A stretch of DNA of 37,476 nucleotides, taken from Candidatus Allocopromorpha excrementigallinarum (GTDB lineage Bacteria > Bacillota > Clostridia > Peptostreptococcales > Anaerovoracaceae). Made by a program: the position numbers and the translations under genes. Shown here piece by piece: positions 25,000-33,831 of the stretch. Where the stretch lies: assembly GCA_018714925.1 (NCBI GenBank), contig DVMP01000157.1, positions 1-37,476 of the forward strand, given 5' to 3'. Under the pieces are notes generated by a model. That model was given only the letters and a program-made list of their open reading frames with translations, made no database searches and was not told the DNA's origin. Within the stretch, counting starts at the first letter, position 1; the number at the start of each line of letters is the position of its first letter.

Positions 25000-26037
25000 A
25001 TGAACGGGACTGACGCCATAAGAAAAAAATTTGAAAAACCGGAGCCCGACACTTGGGACCTTGCGGAGCTTTTCCTTCTCCGGGACTTTTCCGCGGTGTA
25101 CAGAGAAGCCGACAGAGTAAGAGAAGAGAGAAAGGGAAATATTGTCCGCCTGCGGGCCATAATAGAATTTTCCAATATCTGCTCCCAAAACTGTCTTTAC
25201 TGCGGACTGAGAAGAGACAACGAAGAGATAAACAGGTATGCCATGACCGGGGAGGAGATTTTAAGGACAGCGGAGGAGGCTGTAGGGGCCGGATATGAGA
25301 CAATAGTCCTTCAGTCGGGAGAGGGAAGCCTTTCCCCTGAGGCTCTGGGAGATATTGTGGCTTCCATAAAGTCCATGAAAACAAAGAAGGGAGTTCATCC
25401 GGCAGTTACCTTAAGCTGCGGTCAGATGAAGAAGGAGGACTATGCCCTTCTCAGAAAACGCGGGGCTGACAGATATCTTCTCAAGCACGAGACGGCTGAC
25501 AGGGACCTTTACAGAAGGCTCCATCCACAGGGAGGAGGCCTGAAGGAACGTCTTGAATGCCTTGAGCTCCTCAGGGACCTGGGCTATGAGACGGGGAGCG
25601 GATTTATGACCGGCCTTCCGGGACAGACCGTCCGTATACTGGCTGAGGATCTGCTGCTTCTTAAAAAAGCCGGCTGCTCCATGGCGGGGATAGGACCCTT
25701 CATACCCAATCCCAAAACGCCTCTGGGAAAAGAGGCGGCAGGTGATCCTGAAACAGCAAGAAGGGCTGTCGCTCTCGGAAGACTGCTTCTTCCCGAAGCA
25801 AATCTTCCTGTAACCACGGCTCTTTCCGTCGCTGCCGGCGCGGAGGAGGGCGAAGCCGGGAAAGACGGAGAAAACCCGTTTTCCTTTGGAGCCAACGTGG
25901 TAATGAAGAAGGTGACGCCGGACAGATATAAAAGAGACTATGAAATATACCCGGCAGAGCTGGGAAAGACCAGAATAAAGGAAGACAGGAGAAATCTGGA
26001 AATACTTGTAAAAAGCTTTGGAAGGGAGCCTCTGTAG
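25000..26037 (+). CDS. hydE: [FeFe]-hydrogenase maturase HydE (radical SAM)
   Basis: Radical SAM enzyme acting in synthesis of the H-cluster diiron site. 345 residues; C61-x3-C65-x2-C68 (CSQNCLYC) binds the 4Fe-4S cluster, followed by family segments IVLQSGEG, KHETADRDLYRRLHP and GPFIPNPKTPLG. No cysteine cluster is present near the C-terminus, so the optional second cluster found in some HydE is absent. It is the first gene of a compact hydE-hydG-hydF run. GGAG at 9 nt is taken as ribosome binding site; a closer GAGGAGG abuts the start codon. Confidence 0.95.
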   Translation: MNGTDAIRKKFEKPEPDTWDLAELFLLRDFSAVYREADRVREERKGNIVRLRAIIEFSNICSQNCLYCGLRRDNEEINRYAMTGEEILRTAEEAVGAGYETIVLQSGEGSLSPEALGDIVASIKSMKTKKGVHPAVTLSCGQMKKEDYALLRKRGADRYLLKHETADRDLYRRLHPQGGGLKERLECLELLRDLGYETGSGFMTGLPGQTVRILAEDLLLLKKAGCSMAGIGPFIPNPKTPLGKEAAGDPETARRAVALGRLLLPEANLPVTTALSVAAGAEEGEAGKDGENPFSFGANVVMKKVTPDRYKRDYEIYPAELGKTRIKEDRRNLEILVKSFGREPL

Positions 26038-26066
26038 CCGCCCTTTCGATGGGAAAGGAAAAGGAC

Positions 26067-27491
26067 ATGGGAGAGTACAGCAGCATATCAAAAAAGGCGG
26101 AAGAATTCATAGACCACCGGGAGATTACCGATACCCTGAGATGGGCCAGGGAAAACAAGAAAAACCTGGAGCTTGTAAATGAAATTCTGAACAGAGCCGC
26201 TGACTGCAGAGGTCTTTCCCACAGGGAAGCCGCCCTGCTTCTTGAGTGCGGCCATCCGGAAATACAGGCGAGGATATTCAGCCTGGCCGGAGAAATAAAG
26301 GAAAAATTTTACGGCAGCAGAATAGTAATGTTCGCTCCTCTATATCTTTCCAACTACTGTGTAAACGGCTGCAAATACTGTCCCTATCACGGACAGAACA
26401 GTCACATAAGGAGGAAGAAGCTGAGTCAGGAGGAAATAAGGGAGGAGGTAACAGCCCTTCAGGACATGGGCCACAAGCGTCTTGCCGTAGAGGCCGGAGA
26501 GGATCCGGTCAACAATCCCATAGAGTACATCCTGGAGAGCATAAATACCATATACAGCATAAAGCATAAAAACGGGGCCATAAGAAGGGTCAACGTCAAC
26601 ATAGCGGCCACCACTGAGGAAAACTACAGAAGGCTTAAAAACGCGGGAATCGGCACCTACATACTGTTTCAGGAAACCTACAATAAAGAGGCCTATGAGA
26701 AGCTGCATCCATGGGGTCCCAAAAGCGACTACGCCTACCATACAGAGGCCATGGACAGGGCTATGGAGGCGGGCATAGACGATGTGGGCTGCGGAGTTCT
26801 TTTCGGTCTCAACATGTACAGATATGATTTTGTCGGCCTGCTGATGCACGCAAAGCACCTGGAGGATACCTTCGGCTGCGGACCTCACACCATAAGCGTG
26901 CCGAGAGTGCGCCCTGCCGATGACATAGATCCCGGCGCCTTTGACAACGGTGTTCCCGATGATGTTTTCAAGAGAATAATAGCTGTCCTCAGAATAGCTG
27001 TTCCGTACACGGGAATAATAATGTCCACAAGGGAAAGCGAGGAAATGAGAGCTGAGGCTGTGAAAATAGGAGTATCCCAGATATCGGGAGGAAGCAGGAC
27101 AAGCGTCGGGGGCTACGTTGAAGAGGAGGCTGAGGAGGACAATTCCGCCCAGTTTGACGTAAACGACAGAAGGACCCTGGATGAGGTGGTAAGCTGGCTT
27201 ACGGATATGGGCTGTGTTCCCAGCTTCTGCACCGCCTGCTACAGAGAAGGCCGAACGGGAGACAGATTCATGGGACTTGTTAAATCAGGTCAGATAGCCA
27301 ACATATGTCAGCCTAACGCCCTTATGACCCTCAGAGAGTATCTGGAGGACTACGCGAGCGGAGAAACCAGGGAAAAGGGACTCAGGCTCATAGAGGAGCA
27401 GCTTGAAAAAATTCCCCATGAGAGGGTTAAGGAACTTGTAAGGGAAAAGCTCCGTCTCATAGGAAAAGGAAGCAGGGATTTCAGGATTTAG
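26067..27491 (+). CDS. hydG: [FeFe]-hydrogenase maturase HydG (tyrosine lyase, radical SAM)
   Basis: Cleaves tyrosine to give the CO and cyanide ligands of the H-cluster. Annotated as 474 residues from ATG 26067, which has AAAGGAA at about 6 nt; an in-frame ATG at 26049 lacks a ribosome binding site. The first cluster motif is C98-x3-C102-x2-C105 (CVNGCKYC). The second is C-x2-C-x22-C in the C-terminal part (CTAC ... ANIC), the diagnostic HydG auxiliary cluster. The intervening TIM barrel is complete. It sits 29 nt after hydE and 13 nt before hydF. Confidence 0.96.
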   Translation: MGEYSSISKKAEEFIDHREITDTLRWARENKKNLELVNEILNRAADCRGLSHREAALLLECGHPEIQARIFSLAGEIKEKFYGSRIVMFAPLYLSNYCVNGCKYCPYHGQNSHIRRKKLSQEEIREEVTALQDMGHKRLAVEAGEDPVNNPIEYILESINTIYSIKHKNGAIRRVNVNIAATTEENYRRLKNAGIGTYILFQETYNKEAYEKLHPWGPKSDYAYHTEAMDRAMEAGIDDVGCGVLFGLNMYRYDFVGLLMHAKHLEDTFGCGPHTISVPRVRPADDIDPGAFDNGVPDDVFKRIIAVLRIAVPYTGIIMSTRESEEMRAEAVKIGVSQISGGSRTSVGGYVEEEAEEDNSAQFDVNDRRTLDEVVSWLTDMGCVPSFCTACYREGRTGDRFMGLVKSGQIANICQPNALMTLREYLEDYASGETREKGLRLIEEQLEKIPHERVKELVREKLRLIGKGSRDFRI

Positions 27492-27504
27492 AAAGGAAGC
27501 GCTC

Positions 27505-28761
27505 ATGAGTCTCAATGAAACGCCGAGAGGCGGAAGAATACATATAGGCATATTCGGAAGGAGAAACAGCGGAAAGTCATCGTTAATAAACGCTCTCACG
27601 GGACAGCCGGCCGCTATAGTTTCCCACAAGCCCGGCACAACGGCTGATCCTGTGTTCAAGGCTATGGAGCTTCCTCATGCAGGCCCGGCGGTTTTCATAG
27701 ATACGGCGGGCTTTGACGATGAGGGAGAGCTGGGAAGGCTTAGAGTTAAAAAAACAGAGGAAACCCTTAAAAAAACGGATATTGGAATCATAGTAGCAGA
27801 GGCAGGCCTCATAAGGGAGGCTGCAATCGGCGGGGCGGAAGTGCTGGAGCCTGAAAGAAAATGGCTCCGCCTGATGAAGGACAGAAAAATCCCGGTGATA
27901 ATCGCCGTAAGCAAATTGGATAAAGGCGAGGCTTTCGGCAAGAAGCTGGCTGAAGAGCTTTTTCGCTCTTATCCTGTGGTGTTCACCAGCTCCCTTAAGG
28001 GCTCGGGAATAGATGAGCTGAGAAGGATTATAGGGGAGACGGCTGAAGCCGGGGAGGAAGATGAGAGCCTCCTGGGAGATATGGCTGGAAAAGGGGATAT
28101 TGTTCTTCTCGTTATGCCTCAGGACATACAGGCTCCAAAGGGAAGGCTGATTCTTCCTCAGGTGCAGACAATAAGAGAGCTGCTGGACAGAGGCTGTACA
28201 GTGGTCTCCACTGACGCCGGAGGCCTCGAGGAAGGACTCAGATCTTTAAGCCGCGATCCTGATCTTATAATAACCGATTCCCAGTGCTTTGACGCCGTAT
28301 GGGAAAGGAAGCCGGAGAAAACCAGGCTTACTTCCTTTTCCATTTTGTTCGCTGCCGGAAAGGGAGACGCGGAAATTCTCCTGAAGGGAGCATTGGCATT
28401 AGACGATATGACTGAAAAATCAAGGATACTCATAGCTGAGGCCTGTACCCACGTGCCTGTTTCCGAGGACATCGGCACTGTGAAAATACCGGCGCTTCTC
28501 AGAAAAAAGCTGGGCGGGCAGGTGGAGATAACCAATGTAAGAGGAGCCGACTTTCCGGAAGGGGAGGACCTCGAAAAATACCATTTGATAATACACTGCG
28601 GAGGATGTATGTTTAACAGGGCCTACCTTATGAGCCGCATAAAAGCCGCTGTGGAGGCGGGAGTGCCTGTCACCAACTACGGCATGGTTCTGGCAAAGTT
28701 TTCCGGAATACTGGACAGAGTGGAAATCCCGCGGATGCCCCGTAGACGCGGGATTGAGTGA
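27505..28761 (+). CDS. hydF: [FeFe]-hydrogenase maturase HydF (GTPase scaffold)
   Basis: Scaffold that assembles the diiron precursor and delivers it to HydA. 418 residues. The N-terminal GTPase domain has G1 GRRNSGKS (18-25), G3 DTAG and G4 SKLD. The C-terminal cluster domain has C-x-H-x47-H-C-x2-C (CTH ... HCGGC), the HydF signature. AAAGGAAG ribosome binding site. A rpmE promoter starts right after it and no terminator was found between. No hydrogenase structural gene (hydA) is in the window, so the maturase must serve an enzyme encoded elsewhere. Confidence 0.96.
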   Translation: MSLNETPRGGRIHIGIFGRRNSGKSSLINALTGQPAAIVSHKPGTTADPVFKAMELPHAGPAVFIDTAGFDDEGELGRLRVKKTEETLKKTDIGIIVAEAGLIREAAIGGAEVLEPERKWLRLMKDRKIPVIIAVSKLDKGEAFGKKLAEELFRSYPVVFTSSLKGSGIDELRRIIGETAEAGEEDESLLGDMAGKGDIVLLVMPQDIQAPKGRLILPQVQTIRELLDRGCTVVSTDAGGLEEGLRSLSRDPDLIITDSQCFDAVWERKPEKTRLTSFSILFAAGKGDAEILLKGALALDDMTEKSRILIAEACTHVPVSEDIGTVKIPALLRKKLGGQVEITNVRGADFPEGEDLEKYHLIIHCGGCMFNRAYLMSRIKAAVEAGVPVTNYGMVLAKFSGILDRVEIPRMPRRRGIE

Positions 28762-28769
28762 AAAAAAGC

Positions 28770-28798
28770 TTGTATTGAGAGCAAAACTGTGGTATACT
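28770..28798 (+). promoter_or_regulatory. rpmE promoter
   Basis: TTGTAT (28770-28775), 17 bp, TATACT (28793-28798), about 70 bp before the rpmE start. This gives rpmE expression independent of hydF. Confidence 0.65.
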
Positions 28799-28867
28799 TT
28801 GAAAGCTGCAGAAGCTGACAGCAAATATGCAAAGGTGGTAAGCCTGAGCAGGAAAGAGGTGATTAGC

Positions 28868-29068
28868 ATGAAGGAAGGAATCCATCCTGAGTATAAGGAA
28901 TGTAAAGTAACTTGCGCATGCGGTAACACATTTGTGACAAAGTCCACTCAAGAAGAGATTAAGACGGACATTTGCTCAGCGTGCCATCCATTCTTTACAG
29001 GACAGCAGAAATTCGCTCACAGAGGCGGACGAGTTGAAAAATTCAAGACAAAATACAATCTGGATTAG
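28868..29068 (+). CDS. rpmE: Ribosomal protein L31, zinc-binding type
   Basis: 66 residues beginning [22 protein letters not shown]. It is the zinc (C+) form with a CxC near residues 16-18 (CAC) and CSAC later, then [20 protein letters not shown], the L31 signature. ATG 28868 is chosen because AGAGGTGAT precedes it and the product has the exact L31 length; the longer upstream frame reads through its promoter. Expected in the large ribosomal subunit. Flanked by its own promoter and a strong terminator. Confidence 0.96.
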   Translation: MKEGIHPEYKECKVTCACGNTFVTKSTQEEIKTDICSACHPFFTGQQKFAHRGGRVEKFKTKYNLD

Positions 29069-29080
29069 TGACTTTCAAAG

Positions 29081-29103
29081 CCCCGCTTACCGGCGGGGTT
29101 TTT
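29081..29103 (+). terminator. rpmE terminator
   Basis: CCCCGC (29081-29086) and GCGGGG (29093-29098) with a 6-nt loop, followed by T5. Confidence 0.85.
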
Positions 29104-29243
29104 ACGTGGCTTAAAAAGAGGCGCTGATCGACCTTTAAGAAAATATATTTCCTTTTGAGGCAGCATAAGTTATAATGACAGCAGCTGAAGAAAGAGGAAA
29201 TTACCGGAGTCTGCGGAGAGCAGACAGGAGACAGGAGGTAAAT

Positions 29244-29942
29244 ATGCGTTATAAAATTTTAGGAGATACAGACTGCCCTATGGTGGAGATAAGTCTGGGG
29301 AAAATGGAAACCATAAGACTGGAGAGGGGCGCCATGGCTTATTCTTCAAATGTCAGCCTTGAGGGGAAAATGAACAGCAGCAAGAAAGGTCTGGGAGGAG
29401 TTCTGGGGGCCATAGGAAGGAGCATCACCAGCGGAGAAAGCGTATTTATGACTTACGCCACGGGACAGACGGAAGATGCATTTATCGGAGTAGCTCCTGC
29501 CATACCCGGCAGGGTGGTATGCCTTAAGGTAAATGAGGAAACCAGGTACCGGCTCAATACAGGAGCTTTTCTGGCCTGTGATGAGGGCGTAGAGTACACC
29601 ATGGAATCTCAGAATATAGGAAAGGCCGTATTGGGAGGCACAGGCGGACTCTTTGTAATGGAGACAAAGGGAGAGGGAGATCTTCTCGTCTCTGCTTTCG
29701 GAGATATTATGGAAAAGGAGATAACTCCGGAAAGCCCTCTTGTTATAGACAACGAGCATGTGGTGGCCTGGGATGCCTCCCTGGACTATAATATACGGGT
29801 GGCCTCCGGAACCTTCGGATTTACCACGGGAGAAGGAGTAGTCAATGAGTTTTACGGAAGGGGCAGGGTTCTCATTCAGACAAGAAACATTCACAGTCTG
29901 GCCGATGCCGTAAGACCGTTCCTGCCTTCCTCGTCAAGCTGA
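29244..29942 (+). CDS. AIM24 / TIGR00266 family protein
   Basis: 232 residues of the AIM24 (TIGR00266) family, beta-rich proteins of unknown bacterial function. Family segments seen are MRYKILGDTDCPMVEISL, the glycine-rich LGGVLGAIGRSITSGESVFMTYATG and the late GRGRVLIQTRNIHSLADAVRPFLP. ATG 29244 follows ACAGGAGGT at good spacing; the upstream extension has no family match. TATAAT at 29171-29176 is a likely -10 with no good -35. Single gene with its own terminator. Confidence 0.88.
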   Translation: MRYKILGDTDCPMVEISLGKMETIRLERGAMAYSSNVSLEGKMNSSKKGLGGVLGAIGRSITSGESVFMTYATGQTEDAFIGVAPAIPGRVVCLKVNEETRYRLNTGAFLACDEGVEYTMESQNIGKAVLGGTGGLFVMETKGEGDLLVSAFGDIMEKEITPESPLVIDNEHVVAWDASLDYNIRVASGTFGFTTGEGVVNEFYGRGRVLIQTRNIHSLADAVRPFLPSSSS

Positions 29943-29973
29943 TATAATAATAAAGTAATCAGTGTTGTTTCAA

Positions 29974-30013
29974 AATATCGCGAACCTATGAAGCTGTTTG
30001 CGATATTTTTTTT
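29974..30013 (+). terminator. Terminator of the AIM24-family gene
   Basis: A 12-bp stem (29974-29985 with 29996-30007, one G-T pair), loop of 10 nt and T6. Confidence 0.88.
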
Positions 30014-30062
30014 GTGTCGGAAAATCAAAAAGCGCAGCATTTTTGCAAAATGTAATAATCAG

Positions 30063-30074
30063 ACCGTTAACGGT
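30063..30074. promoter_or_regulatory. Palindrome ACCGTTAACGGT upstream of the fourth surface gene
   Basis: A perfect 12-bp palindrome whose half-sites (CCGTT/AACGG) match the inner arms of elements A and B but with no spacer. Its centre is near -50 from the predicted start, as for the other two. Confidence 0.45.
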
Positions 30075-30086
30075 AACACAACGCCC

Positions 30087-30112
30087 TTGAATAGGGGGGG
30101 GGGTAGTATAAT
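30087..30112 (+). promoter_or_regulatory. Promoter with G10 tract in the spacer, probably phase-variable
   Basis: TTGAAT (30087-30092) and a perfect TATAAT (30107-30112) are separated by 14 bp containing ten consecutive G (30094-30103). A 16-18 bp spacing would require two to four more G. Homopolymer slippage would therefore switch promoter strength. Confidence 0.6.
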
Positions 30113-30170
30113 AGAAGTATATTACTTATATTATTGCTGTTGAAATTCTGAAGGAGAAAGGAAAAACACA

Positions 30171-32192
30171 ATGAAAAAGAAAAAATGGTTTTCTGTCCTT
30201 CTTGTGGCGATTATGGTGCTTACTATGGCGCCGGGCGTTACATTTGCGACAGAAACGACAGGCGGCGAGGGTATTGATACATATGAAGAACTGGTATCAG
30301 CCCTTAAAAATGCCAAGACTGAAGAAACTATAGAAATCGCGGGCAATATTGAGCTTAGTGGATCGCTGCCGGGAACCGCGATATCAGGAAAGACTCTGAC
30401 TATTAACGGAAATGAACATGAAATAACCTTTAATCAGGCAGACACCGCGCAGGGAGTCTTTGGAAACAATAATAATCCTCTGTATGAGAATACGACTTTG
30501 AGAGTAAATAATTTAAAGATAACGAACACCGGAGACAATGGAGGCTGGGCGTCAATCCTCGGATATAATGCGGGAGGCTCCAACATACATTACGACGACT
30601 GCACATTTACAAATCTTGGGGCCGCGGTATATGTAAATCCGATTACAATCGACCCTGCGGGAAGTGTAATAGGGATTGATATAACAAACTGCACTTTTGA
30701 AGACACATCCTATCAATGCGGCATGGACGAAACCAGCGAGGGCGCGTATAAAGATGTAATTATAACTAACTTTGAAAACAATACAGGTGATTTTGACGAG
30801 CTCCCTCAGGTAACGAATACGGTATATGCCGAAGTAAGCGGATATGCCAAATCCTTCGGCAATGATATACAGGAAGCCGTAAATAACGCAGACGACGGAT
30901 CTACCGTAATCGTTATGCCGGGAACATATGACGGGAATATAAAGTTTAATGGAAAAAATTTGTCAATAGAGGCTATGTATCCTGCATATGCGAACGGTGA
31001 AAGGGAGTCTGATGAATCAAAGCTGTCTGAGTTTACCGGTACATTTAATACTTTTGGAGAAAATTCAGATTCCTTTTACGAAGAGCAGAATGTGTTTATT
31101 TCCGGATTTGCCCTTTCCGGAGACGGTCTGAAAATAGGAAACAATAATTATAACAGTGTAGGCAATCTGGTTGTCAGCAACTGTACCATGGAATTCGGAG
31201 AGAATCTTTCCAGTGCCAGTGAAAATGACTTTGCGGGATTGAACTACTTTGTAAAGACAAACGGAGCGGCCGGGGCGCCGTATGCGTCTGTAAATGTTTA
31301 TGACAATTACGTGGCAGGAACTCCTAATGAGAATATATTTCCTATACAGCTCTGGGATGTTGAACACGCTTCCGTTACAGACAACACAATAATACTTGAA
31401 AACGCGGTGAATCATCAAGCGGTAAGTATTGCCAAGATGAAGGGCGATGCTGAGATACAGGTCACAGATAACGAGATCAGCGGCGCCGGCGGAGGAATAT
31501 ATATTACCACATGGCTTCTTGACGGAAATACAGATGACGGAGAGGCTGTATTCACAGGAAGCGTGAACGTAAGCGACAATGTCCTGACAGGCGCGGGAAC
31601 TGAAACCTTTGATCCTATTTTCCTGGGATACGAAAGCGTAGAAGGCGTTCCTTACGGTATTATGGGAGGAACCCTGACTGCGATCGGCAACACAAATAAC
31701 GGGGAAGCCATAGAAGCTGTAATTGGAGAAATGGAAAATGAAGAATCGAACCGTATAACGGCAACCTTTAAGGATGGGGAGACAATAATAGGAACCATAA
31801 CAGCAACACCTGAAAACGGGGAAACCTCCGTTGCAATCTCTCTTCCTGACGCTATATACAAAGAGGGGTATATATTCACAGGCTGGAGCGACGGACAAAA
31901 TTCCTATGAGTATCTTGAGGAAGTTAATATTTCCGAGGATACTACCTTCGAGGCAGTATGGGAAGTAAATGAAGAGCCTGTAGGACCGGCTGATCCTGAT
32001 GATCCGTCAACAAATCCTGATAATCCTGCGGAACAGCCAAACGGACAGGGGAACAATGCAGGTCAGACAGACGCTTCATATCAGACAGGAGATGACAGCA
32101 ATATGCTTATATGGTTAGGTCTGATTCTCATTGCGGTACTTGGCGGGACCGGTACGATCATATACGGCAGAAAGAGAAAGTACAGTAAATAA
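30171..32192 (+). CDS. Surface protein: beta-helix domain, InlB-type repeat, C-terminal anchor
   Basis: 673 residues. Signal peptide KKKKWFSVLLVAIMVLTMAPGVTFA. Residues about 35-500 show short strands and Asn-rich turns (ISGKTLTINGNEHEIT, LVVSNCTMEFG, VTDNEISGAGGGIYITT) of a right-handed beta-helix, pectate-lyase-like, with no recognisable catalytic set. One InlB B-repeat follows (about 520-590: ITATFKDGE ... YIFTGWSDG ... FEAVWE), then a Pro/Asp/Asn spacer, QTGDDSNMLIW, a hydrophobic helix and GRKRKYSK. GAAGGAGAAAGGA is the ribosome binding site. It shares its end signal and palindrome half-sites with the surface locus 9 kb away. Confidence 0.85.
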   Translation: MKKKKWFSVLLVAIMVLTMAPGVTFATETTGGEGIDTYEELVSALKNAKTEETIEIAGNIELSGSLPGTAISGKTLTINGNEHEITFNQADTAQGVFGNNNNPLYENTTLRVNNLKITNTGDNGGWASILGYNAGGSNIHYDDCTFTNLGAAVYVNPITIDPAGSVIGIDITNCTFEDTSYQCGMDETSEGAYKDVIITNFENNTGDFDELPQVTNTVYAEVSGYAKSFGNDIQEAVNNADDGSTVIVMPGTYDGNIKFNGKNLSIEAMYPAYANGERESDESKLSEFTGTFNTFGENSDSFYEEQNVFISGFALSGDGLKIGNNNYNSVGNLVVSNCTMEFGENLSSASENDFAGLNYFVKTNGAAGAPYASVNVYDNYVAGTPNENIFPIQLWDVEHASVTDNTIILENAVNHQAVSIAKMKGDAEIQVTDNEISGAGGGIYITTWLLDGNTDDGEAVFTGSVNVSDNVLTGAGTETFDPIFLGYESVEGVPYGIMGGTLTAIGNTNNGEAIEAVIGEMENEESNRITATFKDGETIIGTITATPENGETSVAISLPDAIYKEGYIFTGWSDGQNSYEYLEEVNISEDTTFEAVWEVNEEPVGPADPDDPSTNPDNPAEQPNGQGNNAGQTDASYQTGDDSNMLIWLGLILIAVLGGTGTIIYGRKRKYSK

Positions 32193-32276
32193 TATAAAGT
32201 GATTGCATTAAAAGATATGGGTATTGTTGTGTAATAAGTGTTGATTTAGAGATCACATGCAGGGGCTGTCGTACAA

Positions 32277-32295
32277 GCCGGCTGATAAGGCCGGC
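32277..32295. other. GC-rich hairpin downstream of the surface gene
   Basis: GCCGGC (32277-32282) and GCCGGC (32290-32295), 7-nt loop. A T6 tract lies 16 nt beyond the stem, too far for a classic terminator. The rest of the 323-bp gap before dpaL holds only the inverted repeat at 32436 and no coding sequence. Confidence 0.35.
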
Positions 32296-32435
32296 CGGAG
32301 CGATATCTTCTGTTTTTTCGTGTAAGAAAATATGCCGTTTGCGGACTCACAATTTCGCAGTAGTAATCGGAATGAGTGGATATGTTATTTTATTTCTTTG
32401 TTTTTCAAATATCAGTTGCTCGTTATACTGCCGGG

Positions 32436-32471
32436 GTGATATATTATAAATCAAAACATGCAATATATCAC
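32436..32471. promoter_or_regulatory. 10-bp inverted repeat upstream of dpaL
   Basis: GTGATATATT (32436-32445) and AATATATCAC (32462-32471) are perfect inverted repeats with a 16-bp spacer, ending 44 bp before the dpaL start. Probably an operator; AT-rich sequence around it could also be the promoter. Confidence 0.5.
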
Positions 32472-32515
32472 ATGGCCTGAGAAAAATTAAAAAAACTGCT
32501 TGCGGGAGGATACAA

Positions 32516-33694
32516 ATGAAAATAAAATACGCCCATCTTGATCATCCGGACAGCGACAGGATAAAGACGGAAAGCATCTTTAACAGAGAAAACGCCCAAA
32601 GAGCCAGAAGGTTTCACAGCACCTTTCCTCAATACGAGGCTACGCCTCTTGTGAGCCTTTCCGCACTGGCGGATATGGCGGGAGTGGCTTCCATCCACGT
32701 AAAGGATGAAAGCTTCAGGTTCGGTCTCAACGCCTTTAAGGTCCTGGGAGGAAGCTACAGCATAGGACGCTGTATAGGAGAGCGTCTCGGACTTTCCGCC
32801 CATGAGATTACATATGATAAGCTGATTTCACCGGAGGCATTTAAAAAGACAGGAAAGCTGACCTTTGTTACAGCCACAGACGGTAATCACGGCCGTGGAG
32901 TGGCCTGGACCGCCGCAAGGCTGGGACACGACAGCGTAGTATATATGCCTAAGGGAAGCGCCCGGGAAAGACTGGAAAATATAAGAAAGGAAGGGGCGCG
33001 GGCGGAAATAACCGACATGAACTATGATGACGCCGTCCGTTTTGCCAGCAGTCAGGCGGAAAAAAACGGCTGGATAATGGTACAGGATACAGCCTGGGAG
33101 GGCTATGAAAATATCCCCCGGTGGATAATGGAAGGATATATGACCATGGCCCTGGAGGCCTGTGAACAGCTTCAGGGAACGGAGCCCACTCACATATTTC
33201 TTCAGGCAGGCGTCGGAGCCTTTACGGGAAGCATGGCGGGATTCTTTTCCTCCGTTTTTTCCAATAAGCCGGTGATTACAGTTGTGGAGCCGGATAAGGC
33301 TGACTGCATTTACAGAACCGCGGCGGCCAATGACGGCAGACTTCACACAGTGTCAGGGGACATGGACTCCATGATGGCGGGACTCTGCTGCGGAGAACCC
33401 TGCAGCCTGGGCTGGGAGGTGCTCAGCAGGAGGGCTGATCACTTTATATCCATGCCTGATGAAATCGCCGCCTTGGGCATGAGGATTCTGGGAAATCCGG
33501 CGGGAAATGATTCCCGCGTTATTTCCGGAGAAAGCGGAGCCGCGGGACTTGGCTTTGCGGCGGCGGTTTTAATGAAGGAGTCTCTGAAGGATATTAAAGA
33601 AAAAATCGGCTTAAACGAAGATTCCCGAATCCTGTGTATTTCCACAGAGGGAGATACTGACAGAGCCAACTACAGAAAGGTGGTCTGGGGATAG
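32516..33694 (+). CDS. dpaL: Diaminopropionate ammonia-lyase
   Basis: PLP enzyme that converts 2,3-diaminopropionate to pyruvate and ammonia. 392 residues. The PLP lysine lies in the diagnostic SFRFGLNAFKVLGGSY (about 66-81); GNHGRGVAW and the glycine-rich phosphate cradle follow, with a fold-type II layout throughout. GCGGGAGGA precedes the ATG. In other bacteria ygeX/dpaL lies with ygeY, ygeW, ssnA or xanthine-dehydrogenase-like genes; none is here. It stands alone between a surface-protein gene and prfA, with its own upstream inverted repeat and a strong terminator, so it may have been inserted as a single unit. Confidence 0.93.
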   Translation: MKIKYAHLDHPDSDRIKTESIFNRENAQRARRFHSTFPQYEATPLVSLSALADMAGVASIHVKDESFRFGLNAFKVLGGSYSIGRCIGERLGLSAHEITYDKLISPEAFKKTGKLTFVTATDGNHGRGVAWTAARLGHDSVVYMPKGSARERLENIRKEGARAEITDMNYDDAVRFASSQAEKNGWIMVQDTAWEGYENIPRWIMEGYMTMALEACEQLQGTEPTHIFLQAGVGAFTGSMAGFFSSVFSNKPVITVVEPDKADCIYRTAAANDGRLHTVSGDMDSMMAGLCCGEPCSLGWEVLSRRADHFISMPDEIAALGMRILGNPAGNDSRVISGESGAAGLGFAAAVLMKESLKDIKEKIGLNEDSRILCISTEGDTDRANYRKVVWG

Positions 33695-33712
33695 CTGAGC
33701 ATTAAATACAGC

Positions 33713-33739
33713 CGGCGGCCTCAGGCCGCCGATTTTTTT
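33713..33739 (+). terminator. dpaL terminator
   Basis: CGGCGGCC (33713-33720) pairs perfectly with GGCCGCCG (33724-33731) over a 3-nt loop, followed by T7. Confidence 0.88.
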
Positions 33740-33781
33740 CAGGCAGCGTTATTTCATGTTTTTTTTACCGAAGGTTTCTGC

Positions 33782-33787
33782 TATAAT
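33782..33787 (+). promoter_or_regulatory. -10 box of the prfA operon
   Basis: TATAAT, 45 bp before prfA. The -35 position is a T-rich tract (TTTTTT at 33759-33764), a poor match. Confidence 0.45.
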
Positions 33788-33831
33788 ATAAAGTTAGGAA
33801 AGTGTGTAAAAATACAAAACAGGAGTACAAA

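Noticed and set aside
28754-28867. Longer L31 or an extra gene overlapping the hydF end
   Set aside because: The extension reads across the rpmE promoter and does not resemble L31.
32277-32315. Terminator behind the fourth surface gene
   Set aside because: The GCCGGC stem is good but the T6 tract lies 16 nt away; listed only as a hairpin.
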